A stretch of 64,000 bases of DNA from Lachnospiraceae bacterium. GTDB taxonomy: Bacteria > Bacillota > Clostridia > Lachnospirales > Lachnospiraceae. A program made the position numbers and the translations under genes. The notes under the pieces are model-generated. The model saw only the letters and a program-made list of their open reading frames with translations, ran no database searches and was not told the origin of the DNA. The stretch covers positions 1 through 64,000 of the forward strand of contig JAJQGP010000018.1 in assembly GCA_021200475.1 (NCBI GenBank), written 5' to 3'. Below, in pieces: positions 55,728 through 64,000 of the stretch; position 1 is the stretch's first letter; every line of letters begins with the position of its first letter.

Positions 55728-57341
55728 TTACTCCAGACTCCGCACGGCTTCCCGCACCGGCAGGATGAAGGAGGGGGAGACGGACAACTCATCGATGCCC
55801 ATTTCGATAAAGGTCTCGGTCAGGGTGGTGTCCGCGCCGAGCTCGCCGCAGATGCCGACCCAGGCGCCGCCTTTGTGGCCGTTTTCAATGACCGTCTGGA
55901 TGGATCGAAGAACAGCCGGGTGGTGGGAATCGTAGATGTTGTCCAGCTTCGGGTTCTGCCGGTCGATTGCCAGCGTATACTGGGTCAGATCATTGGTGCC
56001 GATGCTGAAGAAATCGACTTCCTTTGCCAGCTCTTCGCTGATCCACACGGCGGCCGGCGTCTCGATCATGATGCCGACTTCCGCGTCTTTGTATGGAATG
56101 TTCTGTTCACGGAGTTCTGCCTTTACTTCCTCCAGAATCCGTTTGCTCTCCAATACTTCCTGCACGGAAATGATCATCGGGAACATGATGGAAATGTTGC
56201 CGAAGGCGCTTGCCCGCAGCAACGCGCGCAGCTGTGTGCGGAAGATTTCCTGCTGATCCAGGCAGATGCGGATTGCGCGGTAGCCCATGGCGGGGTTGTC
56301 TTCTTTTTCAAGGTTAAAATAATCGACCTGTTTGTCGGCGCCGATATCCAGCGTGCGGACGACGACCTTTTTGCCGGCCATGTTCTGGGCGACCATTTTG
56401 TAGGCCTTGAACTGTTCCTCTTCGGTCGGGAAGGTTTCGGATTCCAGATAAAGAAATTCGCTCCGGAACAGCCCGATTCCCTCGCCGTCATTTTTCAGCA
56501 CCTGGGCGACATCGGAAACACTGCCAATGTTGGCGTACAGGTGTATTTTTTTGCCGCTTTTGGTGATGGTTTCCTTGCCGCGAAGCTCCTTAAGAAGCTG
56601 CTGCTTTCGCTCGTCCTCGCGCATTTTTTCACTCATCTTCTCCAGAGTCGCCGCATCCGGATCGATGATCACGGTTCCGGTATAGCCGTCCACGATGGCT
56701 GTTTTACCGGCCCATTCGTCCTGGATATCGATGCCGATCACTGCCGGAATGTTCATCGTGCGGGCCAGGATGGCCGTGTGGGAATTGGAAGAGCCATGGC
56801 GGGTGACGAAGGACAGAATCCTGGACTTGTCCATCTGCACTGTTTCGCTTGGCGCCAGGTCGTCCGCCATCAGAATGACCGGCTCGTTCAGTGCATGCAT
56901 ATCCGTGCTGCTGCCGCACAGCACTGCGACCAGACGCTCGGAAATGTCCCTTACATCCGCCGCGCGCGCCTGCATATAGGCGTCGTCCATCTGCGCGAGC
57001 ATTTCAGCAAAATTGTCCCCGGTCGTCGCGACCGCGTACTCCGCGTTGATAAGCTCCCCGCGGATCATATTGTAGATAGAATCCAGATAATCCTCGTCCT
57101 CCATCATCATTTTGTGCACCTCGAAAACGGCCGCATTGTCCGCGCCCACTTCCCTCAGCGCTTTTGTGTATATCTGATCCAGCTGGGCGAGAGCCGTCTC
57201 TTTTGCTGTGTCAAAGCGGGCGATTTCCACTTCGGCGTCCTCGATGTGTTTTCTTTTTACTACTGTTTCTTTTTTCTGATAAAGAAACACTTTCCCAATC
57301 GCAATTTTATTAAAAATCGTTTTGCCCTGGTATTGCTCCAT
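55728..57341 (-). CDS. ptsI: PTS Enzyme I (phosphoenolpyruvate-protein phosphotransferase)
   Basis: A 537-residue Enzyme I, slightly shorter than the usual 570. The phospho-His is in VTRHGSSNSHTAILAR, the PEP-binding part has GIGLFRSEFLYL and VRTLDIGADKQ, and the C-terminal FFSIGTNDLTQYTLAIDR and GICGELGAD with the catalytic Cys are intact. It moves phosphate from PEP to HPr. The ATG at 57341 (MEQYQGK) follows AAGGGGGAA. It lies downstream of HPr and EIICBA in a sugar-specific locus, which suggests it is a second, dedicated copy. Confidence 0.93.
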   Translation of the reverse strand: MEQYQGKTIFNKIAIGKVFLYQKKETVVKRKHIEDAEVEIARFDTAKETALAQLDQIYTKALREVGADNAAVFEVHKMMMEDEDYLDSIYNMIRGELINAEYAVATTGDNFAEMLAQMDDAYMQARAADVRDISERLVAVLCGSSTDMHALNEPVILMADDLAPSETVQMDKSRILSFVTRHGSSNSHTAILARTMNIPAVIGIDIQDEWAGKTAIVDGYTGTVIIDPDAATLEKMSEKMREDERKQQLLKELRGKETITKSGKKIHLYANIGSVSDVAQVLKNDGEGIGLFRSEFLYLESETFPTEEEQFKAYKMVAQNMAGKKVVVRTLDIGADKQVDYFNLEKEDNPAMGYRAIRICLDQQEIFRTQLRALLRASAFGNISIMFPMIISVQEVLESKRILEEVKAELREQNIPYKDAEVGIMIETPAAVWISEELAKEVDFFSIGTNDLTQYTLAIDRQNPKLDNIYDSHHPAVLRSIQTVIENGHKGGAWVGICGELGADTTLTETFIEMGIDELSVSPSFILPVREAVRSLE

Positions 57342-57417
57342 GAGAGAATTCCCCCTTCCGCGCCTTCCGCAACGCATGGGTACGGTGTGGCAGACGTGTT
57401 TTGCTGATTACTGTCAT

Positions 57418-57475
57418 GATTCAGAACAGCAGGCCGCAGGTCTACGCTCCGCTTATGCTGTTCTGAACTGTTACG
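57418..57475. repeat. Short palindromic intergenic repeat, copy B
   Basis: GATTCAGAACAG (57418-57429) and CTGTTCTGAAC (57458-57468), followed by TGTTACG, the same family as 21460-21519. It lies between the HPr and Enzyme I genes. Confidence 0.7.
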
Positions 57476-57480
57476 AAATA

Positions 57481-57738
57481 TTACAGGTTTTCCGAGAAAA
57501 ATGCCTGCATTCCCGCGATTGCCGCATCCTCGTCCCCGCCATCGGCTTCGACTGTCACGGTCACGCCCTTTTTCACGCCAAGGCTCATGATCATCATCAG
57601 CCTGGTAGCGTTCACTTTTCTGCCGTTCGCATTGATGGAAATGGTGGAGGAGTATTTTTTCGCCTCTTTTACCAGTTCTCCTGCCGGGCGTGCGTGGATA
57701 CCGAGTTCGTCTGTGATGGTGTAGTCAAATGTTTTCAT
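57481..57738 (-). CDS. HPr-type phosphocarrier with Arg at position 46
   Basis: An 85-residue HPr. His15 lies in ELGIHARPAG, the Enzyme I phosphorylation site. The regulatory Ser46 segment, usually NAKSIMGVMSLG, reads NATRLMMIMSLG, so residue 46 is Arg. HPr kinase/phosphorylase therefore should not act at this site, and the protein is unlikely to serve CcpA signalling. Such variants are used in sugar-specific PTS branches (Crh is the reverse case, lacking His15). The start at 57738 (MKTFDYTITD) follows GGAAG. Confidence 0.92.
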   Translation of the reverse strand: MKTFDYTITDELGIHARPAGELVKEAKKYSSTISINANGRKVNATRLMMIMSLGVKKGVTVTVEADGGDEDAAIAGMQAFFSENL

Positions 57739-57919
57739 AGTGGTTTTCTTCCTTTCTTTTTTTGGTTTTGTTTGCAGCAGCATTATCTGTAATTATGCGG
57801 AATTTGGCTGTAAACTATTCCGGCATTTTCGTATATGACCTGCTTTCCGGCAGGGGATGAGCTTCCCCATCCCACTGTCTGGAGCAGAAATCAAACTTTT
57901 TCAACAGGAAATCCATAGT

Positions 57920-59938
57920 TTACGAGAGCTGCGCGAGCACCCAGTCGACATCCTTTGTCGTTTTCAGGATTTCCATACGTTCCTCATCCTCAAGCATCGT
58001 ACAGAGCTTTGCGAGCAGGTCGAGGTGCTCATCGCCGATTCCGGCGATGCCAAAGATCAGCTGTGCTTTTTCGTCTCCGAAATCAACGCCCTCCGGATAC
58101 TGGAGGAAAACGATGCCGGTCTTTTTAACGGTTCCCTTTGCCTGTGTGGTACCGTGTGGGATGGCGACTCCCATACCCATGTAGGTGGTGGTCAGTTTTT
58201 CACGCTCCTGCATCGCTTCCACATAATTGTGACCGACGTAGCCCAGCTTTTCAAGAAGCTCACCGGCTGCCTGGATGGCTTCTTCCTTGCTCACCGGCTT
58301 CAGTCCGAGCTGAATACCGTCCGCAATGATGATCTGCTTCTTCTCAAAGGGGATGTCTTCCTCTGTGTTAGAAGTCGCCTCTTCGGCAGAACTGCTTTCT
58401 GCATTCAGCTGAGAGGGCGTGTTCACAGACGAGTCTGTTTTTGCTGCTGCGGCTTCTTTTACTGCGGCTGCATCCGTTTTTGCGCTTTTTGCGGCTGTAT
58501 CAGCCGGGGTTGCGACAGGAGTAGTTTTTTCTGCTGCCTTTGCAGCGCCGTCAGCGGTCAGCTGTGCATAGAGCTCGTCCAGCGCCGGGTCAGCGAGGAA
58601 GTTTCCGATGGTGATCAGCTGTGCCTGCGGAGCAGATTTCTGCGCGCGGGCGGCCAGTGTCGTCTGCACGACCGCAATGTCGCAGTCGCCGGGGATGTTG
58701 TCTACTGATGTATTTGTTACCTTAATGTCCGGGCGGACGTCTTTGATGCGGTTGCGGAATTTGGTCGCGCCCATCGCGGAGGAGCCCATGCCTGCGTCAC
58801 AGGCAAAGATGATTTTCTTTACTGTGGAGGAGTCCGCGATTTTTTCCATTGTCGGTGTCGCCGCGGTCTGACCTTTGGATTCCGCTTTCATCGCGGCTAC
58901 CTGTCCCTGCGCGGCTTCCAGGCTCTTGTCGCCTGCCATCCGCACAATCGGGGCGGCGATAACAAAGGAGACGCCGGTCGCTAACAGCACGCCGATGATG
59001 ACCTTGAACATATCTGAACCGGGCGTCATCATCAGGAATGCAAGGATGGAACCAGGGGAAGCCGGACCTACCAGACCGCACCCGGTAATGGTATACCAGA
59101 AGATAGCGGCCATGTTGCCGACGATCGGAGTGATGATGACAATCGGGTTCATCAGGATGTATGGGAAATAAATCTCGTGGATGCCGCCGAACAGGTGGAT
59201 GATCACGGCACCCGGGGCGGAATCCTTTGTTGCCTTATCCTTGCAGAAGAACAGATAGGCCAGCAGTACGCCTAGTCCCGGTCCGGGGTTGGTCTCCAGC
59301 ATATACATGATGGATTTTCCGGCTTCCGCAGCCTGTGCCGTCGCGATTGGTGTGAATACGCCGTGGTTGATGGCGTTGTTCAGGAAAAGCACCTTCGCCG
59401 GCTCCAGCAGAATCGAGACAAGCGGGAGCAGGTTGTTGTTGATCAGAACGTTGACGCCGGCGGTCAGTACAGACAGGATCGCACTCATGACCGGACCGAT
59501 CAGGACATAGCCGAGCATCGCCAGCAGCATGCCGATGATGCCGACAGAAAAGTTGTTAATCAGCATCTCGAAGCCCGCAGGCATATGGCCGTCCATTGCC
59601 TCATCAAATTTTTTGATGCAAAAGCCTGTGAGCGGTCCCATAATCATGGCTGCCATCAGCATCGTGACTTCTGTGTTGCTCATGATGGCGCCAATGACTG
59701 CAATCGCGCCAGCCACGCGGCCGCGCTCTCCGCCGACCATATAGCCGCCCGTGGAGGCGATCAGGATGGGAATCAGATAGGTGAGCATGGGACTGACCAT
59801 GCTGTTAAAGCCTTCATTTGGAATCCACCCGGTGTCAATAAACAGGGCGGCAAGAAAACCAAACGCGATCAGAGCGCCGATATTTGGCATCACCATCGCC
59901 GATAAAAATTTGCCGAAGCTTTGTACCTTTGCTTTCAT
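57920..59938 (-). CDS. PTS EIICBA, mannitol family
   Basis: A 672-residue three-domain permease. IIC (about 1-350) starts KVQSFGKFLSAMVMPNIGALIAFG and contains GGIHEIYFPYIL. IIB has the phospho-Cys in IIFACDAGMGSSAMGA. An Ala/Thr/Ser-rich linker of about 70 residues follows. IIA has the phospho-His in MGVAIPHGT. The plan is that of MtlA, but neighbouring FruK and a sorbose-1-phosphate-reductase-like dehydrogenase leave the true substrate (mannitol, another hexitol or a ketose) open. The ATG at 59938 follows AAGGAGAAAG. Confidence 0.88.
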   Translation of the reverse strand: MKAKVQSFGKFLSAMVMPNIGALIAFGFLAALFIDTGWIPNEGFNSMVSPMLTYLIPILIASTGGYMVGGERGRVAGAIAVIGAIMSNTEVTMLMAAMIMGPLTGFCIKKFDEAMDGHMPAGFEMLINNFSVGIIGMLLAMLGYVLIGPVMSAILSVLTAGVNVLINNNLLPLVSILLEPAKVLFLNNAINHGVFTPIATAQAAEAGKSIMYMLETNPGPGLGVLLAYLFFCKDKATKDSAPGAVIIHLFGGIHEIYFPYILMNPIVIITPIVGNMAAIFWYTITGCGLVGPASPGSILAFLMMTPGSDMFKVIIGVLLATGVSFVIAAPIVRMAGDKSLEAAQGQVAAMKAESKGQTAATPTMEKIADSSTVKKIIFACDAGMGSSAMGATKFRNRIKDVRPDIKVTNTSVDNIPGDCDIAVVQTTLAARAQKSAPQAQLITIGNFLADPALDELYAQLTADGAAKAAEKTTPVATPADTAAKSAKTDAAAVKEAAAAKTDSSVNTPSQLNAESSSAEEATSNTEEDIPFEKKQIIIADGIQLGLKPVSKEEAIQAAGELLEKLGYVGHNYVEAMQEREKLTTTYMGMGVAIPHGTTQAKGTVKKTGIVFLQYPEGVDFGDEKAQLIFGIAGIGDEHLDLLAKLCTMLEDEERMEILKTTKDVDWVLAQLS

Positions 59939-60077
59939 TTCTTTCTCCTTAAAAAATAAGCTGATCGGCTCTGGTCTGCTGTCAATATCGGAGATAACCT
60001 TCCAGAACAATGGATTGCCGCCTGGCAGAACTTTGCTCCTGGAAAAATTGCTTCGAATACGATCGTTTATGTAAATC

Positions 60078-60839
60078 CTACAGAACCGTGATCTGTTGTT
60101 CCCTGCATGCTGCAAGAAATTCTTCCGGCAGATTCCCGTCGGATACGATGATGTCCACATCGGAGAGCCGACTGAAGCGGAAGCTGCATTTTACGTTGAT
60201 TTTGGAGGAATCCATCAGCACAATGACCTGATCCGCCTGGCGGATTGCTGTCTGCTTTAAAATGGCTTCCTCACTGATTCCGCAGGTAAAGCCCGCGGAA
60301 AAGTCAAAGCCTGTGGTTCCCAGAAATGCCTGGTCGAAATTGACGCGCTCGAGCTCGTGCACAGCAAGACTGCCGAACACACTCTGGCTGAAGCGGTTGA
60401 GCTGACCGCCCGGAATCATGACAGTGGGGCGGGAGAGGTCCTTCAGCTCCGCCGCGCAGCTTAAGCCTGTGGTATAGATCAGGTCTGCCTGATCGGGGAT
60501 CAGCTTCGCAAACGCAGTCGTGGTGCTCCCCGAATCCAGAAAGAGGCTCGTCCCCTCATGGAGAAGGGTAAGTGCCTTTTGGGCGATGACCTGCTTCTCG
60601 GCAATGTTCTGGTATGCCTTACTGCTTAGCAGACCGTCGGTGCCAAAGACGGCCTGCACGGACTTTGCGCCGCCGTGGATGCGCAGTATTTTGTTGGCCT
60701 CATCCAGGGTCTTTAAGTCCGTGCGCAGCGTCATCTCGGACACATCCGGGAAGACGTCCCTGATCTGCGCAAAGCTCACGGTGCCTTTTTTGTTTACAAG
60801 TTCGACAATTGCATTTCTGCGTGTTTCCATTGCTTCCAT
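60078..60839 (-). CDS. DeoR family transcriptional regulator
   Basis: A 253-residue repressor. The helix-turn-helix has VSFAQIRDVFPDVSEMTLRTDLKTLDE (the family norm is S-X-X-TIRRDL) and the effector domain has LFLDSGSTTTAFAKLI, GGQLNRFSQSVFG and FLGTTGFD. Members bind phosphosugars. The start at 60839 follows GGAGGA. Its site in the PTS locus suggests it controls the whole group. Candidate operators lie before fruK. Confidence 0.9.
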   Translation of the reverse strand: MEAMETRRNAIVELVNKKGTVSFAQIRDVFPDVSEMTLRTDLKTLDEANKILRIHGGAKSVQAVFGTDGLLSSKAYQNIAEKQVIAQKALTLLHEGTSLFLDSGSTTTAFAKLIPDQADLIYTTGLSCAAELKDLSRPTVMIPGGQLNRFSQSVFGSLAVHELERVNFDQAFLGTTGFDFSAGFTCGISEEAILKQTAIRQADQVIVLMDSSKINVKCSFRFSRLSDVDIIVSDGNLPEEFLAACREQQITVL

Positions 60840-60990
60840 TCTTTGTTTCCTCCTGTATTCATTTCTCCTGTAGTATCGGCAGGCTGTCCGCAGAGCTTTT
60901 TTCAAAATCCGTATTTTTACAGGCTCTGCCACGTTTGTGCGAAAAGAAGAATCAGCAGCAAACGCCTGCCGCAAAATACAATTCGCGGAC

Positions 60991-61061
60991 ATAAAGTGTG
61001 CCTGGACAGAAAAAATAAGAGAAAAACAAATCATGAAAGAATGCGTTTTGGCACACTTTAT
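60991..61061. repeat. 12-bp perfect inverted repeat around the dehydrogenase 3' end
   Basis: ATAAAGTGTGCC (60991-61002) and GGCACACTTTAT (61050-61061), 47 bases apart, overlapping the dehydrogenase stop codon. It may form a long hairpin in the transcript between dehydrogenase and regulator genes. Confidence 0.55.
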
Positions 61062-62326
61062 TCGGTTATAAAATTCGACAGCAGATATTCTTCTGCATCC
61101 GGGCACCAGAGCCCGTTGTTTGCGTCAACGATATCTGCCAGGGCGGTAAATCTGGCGTCATGCTCCGCTTCGCCTTTGGCGCGCAGGTCCGTCAGCGCGG
61201 TCAGCGGCATGGTCAGGTGCGTGTAGATCAGCTTCTTGCCGCCCGGAATCTTCGGCAGATTCAGCGTCGTCTCCGCCGCCGCGTCCAGCCCGCCAATGTG
61301 TGTCACCATGACGGCCGGATTGATGCGCCCCTCCGCAGTCAGGCGCAGGGATTCGATCATGTCGTCGGTATTGCCGCCGGTGGTCCCCATGACATGGGTT
61401 GAGTTGTAATGCACATCATAAAAATTCATTGAGGCGGAAAACTGCTTGTCGGTCGGTCCCGCAAAGAAGTTCAGGCAGCCGTCGCGTCCAAGAATCGCAC
61501 TGCACTGTGTGATCACAGAAGCGACCGGCGCGTAGCAGAGCACATCATCAAAGCCTGTGCCGCCGGAAATGCTGCGAAGCTCCGCCACCGGATCCTCACA
61601 GTTTCCTGTGTTTACAAAACGCAGGTCGATGCCGTCCTTTGCCGCCTCTGCAGGCGGGAAAAGAGAAGCGGCGCGGTCCAGACGATCCTGGTTCAGGTCA
61701 GTGACTACGATCATGGAAGGACGCACATCGCGGTGCAGCGCGTAGGTCAGCGCGCCCAGTCCCATCGGACCGGCTCCGGCCATGATGGCCAGCTTCCCGC
61801 CTTCTTTGATACCCATAAAATGCGTGTAAACGCCCATCTGTGTGTGGTAAGCGGCGTTGAACGCGCCGATGCTGCAGGACATTGGCTCTGCGAGGGACGC
61901 CTCATAATATGCGCGTCCTTTGTACTCCAGCAGGCAGCCAAGTTCCATGACTTCCGCCGGAATCACGCAGTAGGTGGTATCTCCGCCGAAAAATTCATAG
62001 GAATATCCCGGGCTCCACATGGTACCCCTGTAGTTCAGTGCCGGCTGCAGGGTGAATTTCATGCCGGGCCGGAACTGCTCCTGATGGTTTTTGCCGACCT
62101 TTACGATATCTCCGGCAAATTCATGTCCCATGATTGCCGGGTGCTCCGCCACATCCTCGTGAACACGCTTGTGCGCAGTGCCCAGGATCGCGCATTTGTA
62201 GGTTGACATGCAGATGCTGTCTGAAACGACCCGGACCAGAATTTCGTCGTCGGTGATCTCCGGAAGCTCGAACTCCTCCAGTCTCAGATCGTTTGCCGCG
62301 TGAAGCCTTACGCCTCTTGCTTTCAT
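61058..62326 (-). CDS. Zinc-dependent alcohol dehydrogenase family, sorbose-1-phosphate reductase-like
   Basis: A 422-residue medium-chain dehydrogenase. The N-terminal catalytic part has SDSICMSTYKCAILG and AIMGHEFAGDIVKVG (a Gly-His-Glu zinc motif), and the Rossmann part has LAIMAGAGPMGLGALTYAL. Overall plan matches the L-sorbose-1-phosphate reductase (SorE) type. In this locus it probably interconverts a hexitol phosphate made by the PTS and a ketose phosphate. AAAGGAG precedes the ATG. Confidence 0.83.
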   Translation of the reverse strand: MKARGVRLHAANDLRLEEFELPEITDDEILVRVVSDSICMSTYKCAILGTAHKRVHEDVAEHPAIMGHEFAGDIVKVGKNHQEQFRPGMKFTLQPALNYRGTMWSPGYSYEFFGGDTTYCVIPAEVMELGCLLEYKGRAYYEASLAEPMSCSIGAFNAAYHTQMGVYTHFMGIKEGGKLAIMAGAGPMGLGALTYALHRDVRPSMIVVTDLNQDRLDRAASLFPPAEAAKDGIDLRFVNTGNCEDPVAELRSISGGTGFDDVLCYAPVASVITQCSAILGRDGCLNFFAGPTDKQFSASMNFYDVHYNSTHVMGTTGGNTDDMIESLRLTAEGRINPAVMVTHIGGLDAAAETTLNLPKIPGGKKLIYTHLTMPLTALTDLRAKGEAEHDARFTALADIVDANNGLWCPDAEEYLLSNFITE

Positions 62327-62379
62327 AACAAAAACTCCTTTCTCATAATAATGAAAATTTACAGGGATTGCAACTGTTA

Positions 62380-63318
62380 CTATAACAATAGACAGTGATA
62401 GACCACTTTCGGTATCAGCTCCTCAATGACGCTGTACTCCGCCGCCTGTGTCCCGCTGCACATCACATTCGCGGCTCCGGTCGCGGTAGAGAGGCAAACA
62501 GTCTCTGCCAGGCCAAGTCCGCGCTCTTCCGCCACGGCGAGCGCTGCGACCACACTGTCTCCGGCGCCGACTGTGCTGCCGACCGGTACATGCAGGCCTT
62601 CCGCGTAGATGGTCTCATCCGCTGTCACATACAGCGCTCCCGCGCCGCCCATGGACACGACGATTTTCTGTATCCCATACTGTGCCATCAGGTCCTGTGC
62701 TGCTTTTGCCAGTTCTTCCGGGCTGGAGAGAGAAGCGCCCATCAGCTCCGAGAGCTCGCGGTCATTGGGCTTGATCAGATACGGAGATGCGTGCAATCCC
62801 GCTTTCAGCAGGTCGCCGTCCGCGTCGAGAAAGACCTTCGCGCCTTTTTGCGAGAGGACTTTCGTCCAGGTAAAATAGGTATCCGCTGGAGAGCCCTTTG
62901 GCATGCTTCCCGAGATCACGACAATCGTGTCGGGTGTGATCCGCTCAAGCAGCCGATTCAGCATCTTATTCAGGACCTCTTCCGAGACAGTGACACCCGG
63001 CTCATTGATGTCGGTGTTCGTGTGTTCTGCCGGATCAATGATCTTCAGATTCGTGCGTGTCTCTCCGTCCACGAAGGTGAAATCCGTCTCAAGCCCCATC
63101 TGGGCAAGTGAGCTCTGGATCGACTGCCCGGTGTGTCCGCCGAGAACTCCGGTGGCAACACTTGTCCCGCCGAGCTTCTGGATCACCTTTGAGACGTTAA
63201 TGCCCTTCCCGCCTGGGTCTGTGCGCATCTTTGCGATGCGGTTCACCGTATCCACTCTCAGAGAGGGGATCTCGACCGTCTTGTCCAGCGCCGGGTTTAA
63301 GGTAACCGTGTAAATCAT
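62380..63318 (-). CDS. fruK: 1-phosphofructokinase family sugar kinase
   Basis: A 312-residue PfkB-family kinase. It begins MIYTVTLNPALDKTVE, has the first signature GGKGINVSKVIQKLGG and the ATP-site signature GSTVGAGDSVVAA. This form (TLNPALD start) fits FruK or tagatose-6-phosphate kinase and yields a bisphosphate entering glycolysis. AAGGAGG precedes the ATG. It is the first gene of the minus-strand PTS group. Confidence 0.88.
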   Translation of the reverse strand: MIYTVTLNPALDKTVEIPSLRVDTVNRIAKMRTDPGGKGINVSKVIQKLGGTSVATGVLGGHTGQSIQSSLAQMGLETDFTFVDGETRTNLKIIDPAEHTNTDINEPGVTVSEEVLNKMLNRLLERITPDTIVVISGSMPKGSPADTYFTWTKVLSQKGAKVFLDADGDLLKAGLHASPYLIKPNDRELSELMGASLSSPEELAKAAQDLMAQYGIQKIVVSMGGAGALYVTADETIYAEGLHVPVGSTVGAGDSVVAALAVAEERGLGLAETVCLSTATGAANVMCSGTQAAEYSVIEELIPKVVYHCLLL

Positions 63319-63337
63319 GACAACCCTCCTTACTTTT

Positions 63338-63500
63338 AAAACAACAACTTAAAACTTTTGTTTCAAAAATCTTGATATGAAAATAGCACACTTTTTTCCA
63401 GAATGCAAGTACTTTTTCATAAAAATATCAAAAAAAGATTGATAAATAATTGTCAAAACGACAACCGAATGACGCGGGATGACTTTCAAAACAACAACTT
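63338..63500 (-). promoter_or_regulatory. fruK promoter with three operator-like repeats
   Basis: On the minus strand TTGCAT (63408-63403) and TATTTT (63385-63380), 17-base spacer. Around it on the plus strand are AAAACAACAACTT at 63338-63350 and 63488-63500 and AAAACGACAAC at 63455-63465. Two lie upstream and one downstream of the start point, as in repressor loops. The DeoR protein is the likely binder. The rest of the 403-base gap up to 63721 shows no gene. Confidence 0.55.
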
Positions 63501-63721
63501 GATGAAATCCGGAAAAGCCCGCACTGCCTTTCGGACCGCCTTTCCTGCAAATGTGTCTTTACCGTTTAACTGAAAAAACGACCGTTTGACTGAAACCGGT
63601 TGCTTTTTTCCTGAATTTCATTTATGATAAGTACCATCGTATCACTGTGAAGATCAGTTACAGTTGCGAATGCTCCTGGTTTTGAATGGACAGGGAAAAT
63701 GAAAAAAAGGAGGAAGTGAGT

Positions 63722-64000
63722 ATGAGAAAGAAAGTGTCCCTTTTTATGACGGCGGTGATGCTGTGCGCTTCTTTGTCAACGACTGCGCTCGCAAGTGAGG
63801 CGGGAGAAGCGGCAGCGGATGTAGTACTGGCAGAAGAACTGTCTGTTGTGTCTGAGAAAGAGGCGGTCGATCTGGTGGTGTCAGAGGAGACAGCAGAGGA
63901 GAGCGATGCAGCCATGGACGCTGAACAGACGGAAGTGGCGGCAGCGGATGCTTCGACGGATGAGGAGGAAGCGCCGGGCCTGGTGATTGAGGAGATCACG
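63722..64000 (+). CDS. Acidic secreted protein, 3' cut by window edge
   Basis: The frame is open from the ATG at 63722 to the end of the window (93 codons seen). AAGGAGG lies ten bases upstream. The N-terminus is a standard signal peptide (MRKKVSLFMTAVML, cleavage near TALAS), followed by a low-complexity segment rich in Glu, Ala, Asp and Val with no domain visible yet. Such leaders often precede large surface proteins. An open frame on the opposite strand here is only the mirror of this biased sequence. Confidence 0.8.
   Translation, partial: MRKKVSLFMTAVMLCASLSTTALASEAGEAAADVVLAEELSVVSEKEAVDLVVSEETAEESDAAMDAEQTEVAAADASTDEEEAPGLVIEEIT

Noticed and set aside
55875..57407. Long plus-strand open frame of 510 codons opposite Enzyme I
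   Set aside because: It is the antisense shadow of ptsI; the minus frame carries all Enzyme I motifs.
63658..63999. Ser/Ala-rich open frame on the minus strand at the window end
   Set aside because: It mirrors the Glu/Ala/Asp-rich coding sequence of the plus-strand secreted protein, which has a ribosome site and a signal peptide.

Overview
The window looks like a chromosomal piece of a Gram-positive anaerobe of the class Clostridia, most likely a Lachnospiraceae-type gut bacterium. The reasons are purine-rich AGGAGG-type ribosome binding sites, an oxygen-independent (cobalt-early) cobalamin pathway, domain-swapped GH3 beta-glucosidases, SdpRI, DUF4869, TIGR04076, AAA-ATPase/PD-(D/E)XK proteins and many short palindromic intergenic repeats. 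No rRNA, tRNA or CRISPR array was seen. Species cannot be named from the sequence alone.

Layout. 1-5960 (+): the end of an ornithine-cyclodeaminase-like gene followed by a complete Opp/Dpp peptide-type ABC importer (two permeases, two ATPases, a Tat-exported binding protein). 6124-15926: glycan and accessory genes (GH43, a HicB remnant cut by a 153-bp MITE-like element and fused to an LpdD-like domain, a secreted transglutaminase-like protein, a MATE exporter, a carboxylesterase, a permuted GH3). Four genes here are broken by an insertion or small indels. 16132-18075: a Wadjet JetD-like remnant, YfcE phosphodiesterase, GlsB and PAP2. 18194-26152: a full F1Fo ATP synthase operon whose c subunit has the two-carboxylate pattern linked to Na+ coupling, with a palindromic repeat between atpG and atpD.

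26287-28008 is an AT-rich island: a MITE-like element, then a translationally coupled pair of a DUF4869 protein and a P-loop protein with a possible Toprim-like C-terminal half. This pair is my best candidate for an undescribed system. 28026-33538 (-) holds a radical SAM enzyme and a Tat-exported FMN/FAD reductase, with a histidine kinase/LytTR regulator pair upstream. Two 9-bp direct repeats at 21-bp period in front of the reductase promoter fit a LytTR operator, so the pair probably switches on the reductase. 33800-39717: sdpR-sdpI, two AAA/PD-(D/E)XK proteins and a GH3 pseudogene.

40087-55554 (+): cobalamin genes (cbiL, cbiF, cbiG, cbiH, a cbiJ-cbiE-cbiT fusion, cbiA, cobT) mixed with a MATE exporter, a membrane protein, DUF554, an AT-rich three-gene cassette with its own promoter, a Fic remnant and small accessory genes. 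55728-63318 (-): a sugar/hexitol PTS locus with its own general components (FruK, a zinc dehydrogenase, a DeoR regulator, an EIICBA permease, an HPr with Arg at position 46, and Enzyme I). 63722-64000 (+): the start of an acidic secreted protein that runs off the window.

Three short-repeat families recur (24100/39741/42796; 26287/33713; 21460/57418). Several genes carry single-base lesions, some in homopolymers, so gene decay and assembly indels must be told apart by resequencing.
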